DNA from: JBKEAD01 sp047973165
Lineage (GTDB): Bacteria; Verrucomicrobiota; Verrucomicrobiia; Chthoniobacterales; JBKEAD01
Assembly: GCA_047973165.1 (NCBI GenBank)
Contig: JBKEBM010000116.1
Coordinates: 1 to 5,054 of the forward strand
Length of the DNA stretch: 5,054 bases
Direction of reading: 5' to 3'
Both the position numbers and the translations under genes were made by a program. The notes below the pieces were generated by a model. The model had not been told where the DNA came from. It did not search any database and saw only the letters and a list, made by a program, of their open reading frames with translations. Below, piece by piece: positions 1-5,054 of this stretch; positions within the stretch are counted from its first letter, which is position 1; each line of letters opens with the position of its first letter.

Positions 1-2092
1 GCTGAATTTTCGGAGCATGGACAGTTTTGTTCGTGAGGGGATGCTGCTGCCTCTCGATAAATTTTATGAACGCGCTAAGGCTGCGGGTGATGATGTTCTG
101 AAGAATGTGTTGCCGCAGATCAAACCCGTGATCTATCGGGAAAATTCGCAGGGAGATCGGGGGCTGTATGGACTACCCTCTGATTTGCAGGTGATGGCTA
201 TGATTTTTAATAAAGAGCTTTTCCGCCTTGCGGGTCTGCCACAGCGTGTTCCAGACGACTGGAAGGAACTGAAGGAGTTTGCGGCAAAAATTGATGCTTT
301 GGGAAATGATAATAAAGGTATCTACCTGACGAGTGGGATAGCTGCAAGCTGGCATTTGATGTCGTTTCTTTGGTCTGCTGGTGGAGAGGCGGTTGTTGAA
401 ATCGAACCTGGCGAGTGGCGGGCCGCCTTTAATACACCGGAAGCCCTGGAGGCCTACCTGTTCTATTACGACCTGGTTGAAATGGAGCGAACAGCCGTCC
501 GCCAGGCCAAGTCATCGGATTTTAATGATGTGGATAATGTCGGGATGACTTTTACTTATCTCGGTGGAAATGATGTGATCGTCAATCCCGAGTTATGGGG
601 AATCGGGACGGTTCCCAAAGGGCCGACCGGCCTGCGTGGCTCCGAGGTCAATGCGGTGATTTTTGGAATTTTTTCAGGCATTAAAGACCCCAAAAAACAG
701 GAGGCGGCCTGGCAGTATATCAATTTTATCACGAGTGAAGAGGCCGAAAAAATTCGTGTGGATACCTATGTCGAGCTGGGGCTGGCCAGTCTTCTCAACC
801 CGGCGATGCTTCGTAAATATGGCTATGAATCCTACCTGGTTCTTTCGCCGAAGGGCCTGGAAAAAGCTTTTCTCGAGGCTGTAAAGGACGGGCATCCCGA
901 GCCGTATGGAAAAAATTGTAACCTGGTTTATTCAGAGATGACTCTTCCTCTGGATCAGATTTTGCTGAGTCCGACGATTCGGGAAAACTGGCAGGCCGGC
1001 CGGATGGATGAAGTGCGTAGGGAAGCCCAGGCGTTTCTGAATGCTGCTGTTCAGAAAACAAATGAGCGTATGATCGGCTACGTCGCGCCCGAAGAAATGA
1101 AGAAGCGCCGGATTGTTGCAGGTATTGTGCTGGCTCTGATCGTCTGTATTTTCGTGGTGATGGGTGTGTGGGTCAGCAGGCTTTTTTCTGCCGCCAGCAG
1201 GACTCTGAATCGTCCGGTCAGCAGTCGCTCCTGGATTCCCTGGGCTTGTCTGGCTCCGGCGATTATTTTGATTCTGACCTGGAGCTATGTTCCGCTCATG
1301 CGGGGGACGCTGATGGCCTTTCAGGATTACCGTCTGGTGTTGGAGTCTTCCTTCATTGGCCTGGATAACTTTGCCGTGGTTTTATATGATGCTGCCTTTT
1401 GGAATTCTATCCTGGCGACCCTCCATTTTGCAGCATGGACGCTGACTTTTGGTTTTGTCATACCCATTCTCCTGGCTTATGCGCTCCATTTGATTCCGAA
1501 ATATAAGATTTTTTATCGCACGGTTTATTATCTTCCGGCGGTCATTAGCGGAACAGCAGTTTTCTTTTTATGGGCGGAGTTGTTTGGGGTGGATGGCATT
1601 CTGAATGAAGGGCTGCGCCTCCTGGGCTTCGAGGTGCGTCGGGCATGGACGGCGGATCCGAACCTCGCCATGCTTTCGTGCGTGATCCCCGGAATCTGGG
1701 CGGGTGCCGGGCCTGGCTGCCTTATTTATCTGGCTGCGCTGAAAACGATTCCCGAGGAGCAATTTGAGGCCTCCGAAATTGATGGTGCAGGTTTTCTTGC
1801 TAAAACAACGCACATCGTCTTTCCGGGCCTGAAGGCACTCATTCTGATCAACTTTATCGGAGCACTGACTGCGGCTTTTCACGGTGCTACCAATATCCTG
1901 ATCATGACGGGTGGGGGACCTAACGGAATAACGGAGGTCTCGTCTCTGATGATTTTTTATGAGGCTTTTACGCGCCTGCGATTCGGACCGGCCACGGCGA
2001 TGGCATGGATTATCGGAAGTATGCTTGTGGGACTGACCGTTCTTCAGCTTCGCCGCCTGAGTCGGATGGAATTCAAAACAGCTAACCGTTAG
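1..2092 (+). CDS. Fused extracellular sugar-binding protein / MalF-type ABC permease, 5' truncated
   Basis: This is a CUT1-type ABC importer subunit that joins the solute receptor to one of the two permease subunits. The frame is open to the left edge (first full codon at base 2), so the signal sequence and roughly the first 80-110 receptor residues are missing. The ATG at 17 is internal. Numbering from that Met, residues 1-355 look like family 1 solute-binding protein: GLYGLPSD (49-56), FNKELF (64-69), a W82-containing PDDWKEL, SFLWSAGGEA (116-125), NTPEALEAY (139-147) and AWQYINFITSEEA (231-243). A membrane helix lies at about 366-388. A six-helix MalF-like domain follows (about 406-428, 463-490, 500-520, 549-575, 602-625, 655-677) with an EAA loop EASEIDGA (584-591) before F602-P603. 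The stop is 6 bp before the MalG-like gene, so the two are probably cotranscribed. The substrate cannot be read from the sequence. Family assignment is firm. The fusion is seen directly as one uninterrupted frame. Confidence 0.93.
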   Translation, partial: LNFRSMDSFVREGMLLPLDKFYERAKAAGDDVLKNVLPQIKPVIYRENSQGDRGLYGLPSDLQVMAMIFNKELFRLAGLPQRVPDDWKELKEFAAKIDALGNDNKGIYLTSGIAASWHLMSFLWSAGGEAVVEIEPGEWRAAFNTPEALEAYLFYYDLVEMERTAVRQAKSSDFNDVDNVGMTFTYLGGNDVIVNPELWGIGTVPKGPTGLRGSEVNAVIFGIFSGIKDPKKQEAAWQYINFITSEEAEKIRVDTYVELGLASLLNPAMLRKYGYESYLVLSPKGLEKAFLEAVKDGHPEPYGKNCNLVYSEMTLPLDQILLSPTIRENWQAGRMDEVRREAQAFLNAAVQKTNERMIGYVAPEEMKKRRIVAGIVLALIVCIFVVMGVWVSRLFSAASRTLNRPVSSRSWIPWACLAPAIILILTWSYVPLMRGTLMAFQDYRLVLESSFIGLDNFAVVLYDAAFWNSILATLHFAAWTLTFGFVIPILLAYALHLIPKYKIFYRTVYYLPAVISGTAVFFLWAELFGVDGILNEGLRLLGFEVRRAWTADPNLAMLSCVIPGIWAGAGPGCLIYLAALKTIPEEQFEASEIDGAGFLAKTTHIVFPGLKALILINFIGALTAAFHGATNILIMTGGGPNGITEVSSLMIFYEAFTRLRFGPATAMAWIIGSMLVGLTVLQLRRLSRMEFKTANR
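1097..1231 (+). other. Receptor-to-permease junction with an extra transmembrane helix
   Basis: This segment codes for residues 361-405 of the fusion protein, counted from the Met at 17. It begins with a KKRR cluster (362-365) directly after the last receptor-like helix. Next comes a hydrophobic helix rich in I, V and L (about 366-388), then a short polar loop with four arginines, then W406, where the first MalF-like helix begins. The helix is needed topologically: it brings the chain from the extracytoplasmic receptor back to the cytoplasm, where MalF-type cores normally start. There is no stop codon, frameshift or internal ribosome binding site here, so this is a true fusion and not two genes read through. 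Confidence 0.75.
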
Positions 2093-2098
2093 AAGATT

Positions 2099-3802
2099 AT
2101 GTTTTTTTCTCCGATTTCTGAACGCACTTTCAAGGTTCGCTCTCTGTATCTTTCGATTTACCTGGTCCTGATTGCGGGTGGGCTGACGATGATTATTCCT
2201 TTTATTGTCATGCTCAGCGGCAGTGTGGAACCGACTACTTACTTTAAGGATTCGACTTTTTTTCCAAAATATTTTGTCAGCGATAAAGCGTATTATAAGC
2301 GTTATATCGAATCAAAATATGGGGGTACAGTTGATAATTATCGAATGGCTACAAGCGATTCCGATAATAGTTTCAGGACATTGGAGCTTCCGAAAAAAGA
2401 CCCCTCGCAGCTCGTTTTGTGGCAGGAATTTTTAAAAGAGAGAGGGGGAGATAAATTTTCAACCGAGCTCATAGCGGTTGGGTTTATTCGTTCGAATACA
2501 CGCCTGTCAGCTTACAATACACGTGAATTCAGGCACTGGCTGGTTGGAGAATACGGAGGAGATATGGCCCGTCTCAATTCGGCACTGAATACTCAGTTTT
2601 CAAAGCCCACGGCCATTAGGCCCACGATCATTACACTTTTTGGATCCGGATTGAGAGAGACGCCGCTGATGAAAAAATTTGCTCAGTTCGTACAGGAAAA
2701 AGTGCCGGACACACAGAAATACTACCAGGATGCAGGGGGGTATTATCGTGCCGTATTTTTGCCTCGCGTTGTGGGACCGGTTGAAAATTTCAATGCGACT
2801 TACGGGACAAGTTTTTATTCCTACAGCGAGCTTCCTTTTTCTGCAACACTGCCGGACCTGGCCCCCGAACAATGGACAGCTTTTGTAAAAACACTTTTGC
2901 GTCCGAACTTTATCGAGCTGACTGAGAGCGGTAACAGACGCATGAAGGAGGAAGGGATGGGTAAGGAAAACTTTATCCGCCTGTCGGCCCGACCCGAGGA
3001 GTTGAGGGTTAATACTGTCGATCGTATCTTTGCCGAGTGGGCAGAGGCAAAACACGGAGTAAAGGATGCCCGAATCCCCCAGCAGCAGATGGATGCGGAA
3101 GCTGCGATGGCCGAAAAATCTTTTTGGAAATTTCAGTTTGCAACTTTGAATTACCTGACAGTTTTTGATGAAGTTTTCCTCTACGGTCGGGCGGTTTTAA
3201 ACACCTTTATTCTGGTGCTGCTGTGCGTGGGAGGTGCTCTTTTGATCAATCCTCTGGCGGCTTATGCGCTCTCTCGTTTTAAACTTCCCCAAACCTACAG
3301 TCTCCTGGTGTTTTTTCTGGCGACGATTGCTTTTCCGGCGGAGGTCACGATGATACCGGTCTTTCTTCAACTCAGGGATTTTAATCTTCTGAACACCTTT
3401 GGTGCTCTGGTGCTGCCGGGCCTGGTGAACGGTTTTTCCATCTTCCTGCTAAAGGGCTTTTTTGACAGCCTGCCGAGAGAGCTTTACGAAGCTGCTGAGC
3501 TGGACGGAGCGAGCGAATTCAGGATGTTCTGGCAGATCACCATGAATCTGTCCAAGCCGATCCTCGCCGTGATTGCCCTGGCTGCTTTTGTCTCGGCCTA
3601 CAGCACCTTTTTCTTTGCACTGATCCTGGCTCCTGATCCGAAAATGTGGACCATCATGGTCTATATCTTCCAGTTAAGGGCCGAAGCGGCGTCTCCCATA
3701 GTTTACGCCTCGTTGATTGTCACAGCCATTCCGACACTTCTGGTTTTTATTTTCTGTCAGAATATTATTTTGCGCGGGATTGTGGTTCCGTCCGACAAAT
3801 AA
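2099..3802 (+). CDS. MalG-type sugar ABC transporter permease with large extracytoplasmic insert
   Basis: This is the second permease subunit of the CUT1-type importer, expected to pair with the upstream MalF-like domain and an ATPase encoded elsewhere. It has 567 residues against about 270-300 for typical MalG proteins. Helix 1 is at about 15-40. The usual loop start (SGSVEP, FFPKYF) then runs into about 280 extra residues (60-340) before the normal MalG pattern resumes at LNYLTVFDEVF and RAVLNTF. Helices 2-6 lie at about 363-391, 400-422, 432-455, 485-510 and 531-556. The EAA loop EAAELDGA (464-471) is canonical at its start, but the usual LP after the isoleucine is M482-N483. The start at 2099 is 6 bp after the preceding stop. 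Only a weak AGAAGA overlaps that stop, which suggests translational coupling. The next Met (31) lies inside helix 1 and would destroy it. The family call is very secure. The role of the insert is unknown. Confidence 0.95.
   Translation: MFFSPISERTFKVRSLYLSIYLVLIAGGLTMIIPFIVMLSGSVEPTTYFKDSTFFPKYFVSDKAYYKRYIESKYGGTVDNYRMATSDSDNSFRTLELPKKDPSQLVLWQEFLKERGGDKFSTELIAVGFIRSNTRLSAYNTREFRHWLVGEYGGDMARLNSALNTQFSKPTAIRPTIITLFGSGLRETPLMKKFAQFVQEKVPDTQKYYQDAGGYYRAVFLPRVVGPVENFNATYGTSFYSYSELPFSATLPDLAPEQWTAFVKTLLRPNFIELTESGNRRMKEEGMGKENFIRLSARPEELRVNTVDRIFAEWAEAKHGVKDARIPQQQMDAEAAMAEKSFWKFQFATLNYLTVFDEVFLYGRAVLNTFILVLLCVGGALLINPLAAYALSRFKLPQTYSLLVFFLATIAFPAEVTMIPVFLQLRDFNLLNTFGALVLPGLVNGFSIFLLKGFFDSLPRELYEAAELDGASEFRMFWQITMNLSKPILAVIALAAFVSAYSTFFFALILAPDPKMWTIMVYIFQLRAEAASPIVYASLIVTAIPTLLVFIFCQNIILRGIVVPSDK
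2276..3118 (+). other. Large insert domain in the first extracytoplasmic loop of the MalG-like permease
   Basis: This stretch codes for residues 60-340. It lies between membrane helices 1 and 2, so it should be outside the cytoplasm and close to the docked receptor. It is hydrophilic overall, rich in aromatic and charged residues, lacks cysteine, and has no membrane helix. It is in frame with both flanks and has no stop, so it is part of the protein and not a disrupted region. I do not recognise it as a whole as a named domain. It contains a degenerate repeated motif, described as a separate entry. For comparison, E. coli MalF carries an extended periplasmic loop that contacts maltose-binding protein, but in a different subunit and a different loop. 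Confidence 0.8.
2288..3070 (+). repeat. Degenerate protein-level repeats within the permease insert
   Basis: Three clear copies and one partial copy of a helical motif can be aligned by eye. Copy A starts at Y66, B at F144, C at Y216 and partial D at F311. A, B and C align without gaps over about 17 residues: Y66/F144/Y216, K67/R145/R217, I70/L148/F220, G76/G154/G226, V78/M156/V228, Y81/L159/F231 and R82/N160/N232. B and C also share T165/T237 and F167/F239 at the same offset. A and C, with small gaps, share S-F (91-92, 238-239), E-L-P (96-98, 244-246) and later W (108, 259), F (111, 262) and K (113, 264). D keeps only F311, W314, H319 and G320. Spacing is 78, 72 and about 95 residues. Nothing repeats at DNA level, so any duplication is old. 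Confidence 0.5.
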
Positions 3803-3852
3803 TTTTTCTCCGGGGTTGAAAATGCTGCCGTCTGCCGATCAGGATTTGCTAT
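3803..3852 (+). other. Short intergenic gap before the maturase gene
   Basis: These 50 bases separate the permease stop from the maturase start. I see no hairpin followed by a T-run, so no intrinsic terminator is supported, and readthrough from the transporter genes is plausible. A TTGAAA at 3816-3821 resembles a -35 box, but no -10 box sits at a suitable distance. Confidence 0.6.
3841..3844 (+). promoter_or_regulatory. Ribosome binding site (AGGA) for the maturase gene
   Basis: AGGA lies 8 bases before the ATG at 3853, which is good Shine-Dalgarno spacing. It favours this start over the in-frame Met codons at 3862, 3883 and 3910. Confidence 0.6.
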
Positions 3853-5054
3853 ATGTCTGAGATGTCTCACTCTTCTGCGCCGATGTCTCCTCCACGGGCA
3901 TTTCATGTGATGACAAAGCCCATCGGGCCGATTTGCAACCTGGATTGCAAATACTGTTTCTACCTGGAAAAAGAACAGCTCTTCCCGTCCAACGAAAATT
4001 TTAAAATGTCGGACGAGACCCTGGAAACATATATCCGCCAATATATCGAGCAGCAGGATGTTCCCGAGATCAGCTTCGCCTGGCAGGGTGGGGAACCTAC
4101 TTTGCTGGGCGTAAATTTTTTCCGTAAAGTCGTTGCTCTCCAGAAAAAATACGCCAACGGGAAAACCATCTCAAACGCCTTCCAGACTAACGGCACCTTA
4201 CTAAACGATGAGTGGGCGGAATTTTTTCTGAAAAACAACTTCCTGATCGGCCTCAGCATCGACGGGCCGGCCCGCCTGCACGATGCTTATCGGGTGGATA
4301 AAAAAGGTGGCTCCACCTACCAGCGCGTCATCGCCGGGCTGAAAATTCTCAAAAAACACCGGGTTGAATTTAATACACTCACCGTCGTCAATCGCGTGAA
4401 CTCACAAAAACCTCTCGAAGTCTATCGCTTCCTGCGCGAAATCGGCTCAGGCTTTATCCAGTTCATCCCCCTGGTCGAGCGACTTGCTGATGCCGAAGCG
4501 ACGAAACTCGGTCTCGACCTGGCCACGCCCCCGCGAGCAGACGAAGAAGAACAGGTTCGCATGCCCGTCACCGACTGGAGCGTCCAGCCCAAACAATACG
4601 GCGACTTTTTATGCAAAATTTTTGACGAATGGATACGCCGTGATGTGGGACGGACCTTCGTGCAGCTATTTGATGTCACCCTCGGCAACACAATCGGCCA
4701 GAAGGGAACGCTCTGTTTTTTTAGCGAAAAATGCGGCTCCGCACTCGCCATGGAACACAACGGCGATGTCTATTCCTGCGACCATTATGTTTACCCCGAC
4801 TACAAGCTCGGCAATGTTCTGAACACCAGCCTCGGCGAAATGCTCGACACCGATTTCCAGAAAAAATTCGGAAACGACAAAGCCGACACACTCCCCGCCT
4901 ACTGCCGGGCCTGCGAGGTGCGCCACCTCTGCCATGGCGAATGCCCCAAGCACCGCTTCATTCGCACACCCGACGGCGACCCCGGCCTCAATTATCTTTG
5001 CCGCGCCTACAAACAATTTTTTAATCACACCGCCCCCGCCATGAAGCGCATGGT
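3853..5054 (+). CDS. Anaerobic sulfatase-maturating enzyme (radical SAM, SPASM), 3' truncated
   Basis: This cytoplasmic radical SAM enzyme converts the active-site Cys or Ser of type I sulfatases to formylglycine, without oxygen. The frame is open to the right edge; 400 codons are visible, close to the whole enzyme. The SAM cluster motif is C28-x3-C32-x2-C35, within CNLDCKYCFYLEKE, followed by GGEPTLL (79-85), QTNGTLL (111-117) and SIDGP (135-139). The C-terminal SPASM region has C288, C294, C309, C351, C354, C360, C364 and C383. From memory of the Clostridium perfringens enzyme, this matches the spacing of its two auxiliary 4Fe-4S clusters, and D310 after C309 corresponds to the proposed catalytic base D277. 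All key residues are present, so it should be active. The start at 3853 has an AGGA 8 bases upstream, giving about 17 residues before the conserved FHVMTKPIGP core; a later start at 3883 is possible. Related proteins go by AtsB, ChuR, AslB or anSME, so no symbol is assigned. Its substrate sulfatase is not in the window. The gene is C-rich, unlike the G-rich genes before it. Confidence 0.95.
   Translation, partial: MSEMSHSSAPMSPPRAFHVMTKPIGPICNLDCKYCFYLEKEQLFPSNENFKMSDETLETYIRQYIEQQDVPEISFAWQGGEPTLLGVNFFRKVVALQKKYANGKTISNAFQTNGTLLNDEWAEFFLKNNFLIGLSIDGPARLHDAYRVDKKGGSTYQRVIAGLKILKKHRVEFNTLTVVNRVNSQKPLEVYRFLREIGSGFIQFIPLVERLADAEATKLGLDLATPPRADEEEQVRMPVTDWSVQPKQYGDFLCKIFDEWIRRDVGRTFVQLFDVTLGNTIGQKGTLCFFSEKCGSALAMEHNGDVYSCDHYVYPDYKLGNVLNTSLGEMLDTDFQKKFGNDKADTLPAYCRACEVRHLCHGECPKHRFIRTPDGDPGLNYLCRAYKQFFNHTAPAMKRM

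Noticed and set aside
17..19. ATG at 17 as the true start of the fusion gene
   Set aside because: The frame is open upstream to the window edge, and the protein would lack a signal peptide and the N-terminal part of the receptor fold. The GGAG before it is only 2 bases away, too close for a normal ribosome binding site.
2102..2108. Run of seven T just after the permease start as a frameshift or slippage site
   Set aside because: The frame after the run encodes a normal first membrane helix, so no shift is needed, and there is no sign of a second functional frame.
2600..3055. Antisense ORF of 151 codons opposite the permease insert
   Set aside because: It has no recognisable domain or start signal, and it lies opposite a coding frame that continues unbroken into conserved MalG sequence on both sides.
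3816..3855. Possible promoter with TTGAAA and a TA-rich stretch near the maturase start
   Set aside because: The spacing between TTGAAA and the TA-rich bases is about 26 or more, too long for a standard promoter, and the TA-rich part overlaps the start codon.
3822..3860. A 12-codon leader-like ORF in the gap before the maturase gene
   Set aside because: It overlaps the maturase start in another frame, has no clear ribosome binding site, and shows no run of identical codons or attenuator hairpin.
4666..5028. Antisense ORF of 120 codons opposite the end of the maturase gene
   Set aside because: Its Ala/Val/Gly-rich composition is what the complement of a C-rich coding frame gives, and the sense strand carries the conserved cysteine motifs of the maturase.

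Overview
The window holds three genes on the + strand, packed end to end. They are a 5'-truncated fusion of a sugar-binding protein with a MalF-type permease (1-2092), a MalG-type permease with a very large extra domain (2099-3802), and a 3'-truncated anaerobic sulfatase-maturating radical SAM enzyme (3853-5054). No RNA genes, CRISPR arrays, insertion sequences or convincing terminators are visible. The only non-coding stretches are 6 bp and 50 bp.

The first two genes encode the extracytoplasmic and membrane parts of a CUT1-type (maltose/oligosaccharide family) ABC importer. Two features are unusual. The solute receptor is covalently joined to the MalF-like subunit through an extra membrane helix. 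The MalG-like subunit is about twice the normal length, because some 280 residues are inserted in the extracytoplasmic loop between its first and second membrane helices. That insert carries three clear and one weaker copy of a degenerate motif of the form [YF][KR]xx[ILF]xxxYGGx[VM]xx[FL]N, two of them followed by a T-x-F or T-S-F element. By memory it resembles a helical segment of GH42-type glycoside hydrolases. This insert is the best candidate in the window for something poorly described. No ATPase gene is present, so the importer must use one encoded elsewhere.

The third gene activates type I sulfatases by converting a Cys or Ser to formylglycine. All the expected cluster cysteines and the catalytic Asp are present. 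Next to an oligosaccharide importer, this suggests, without proving it, a locus for uptake and breakdown of a sulfated glycan.

The organism is probably an anaerobic or facultative bacterium of the PVC superphylum. Kiritimatiellota, Lentisphaerota, Verrucomicrobiota or Planctomycetota are all possible, with Kiritimatiellota my first guess because of its known wealth of sulfatases and maturases. This rests on gene content and the elaborated transporter, not on a marker gene. The G-rich coding strand of the two transporter genes turns C-rich in the maturase gene although all three read the same way, which hints that the third gene has a different history.
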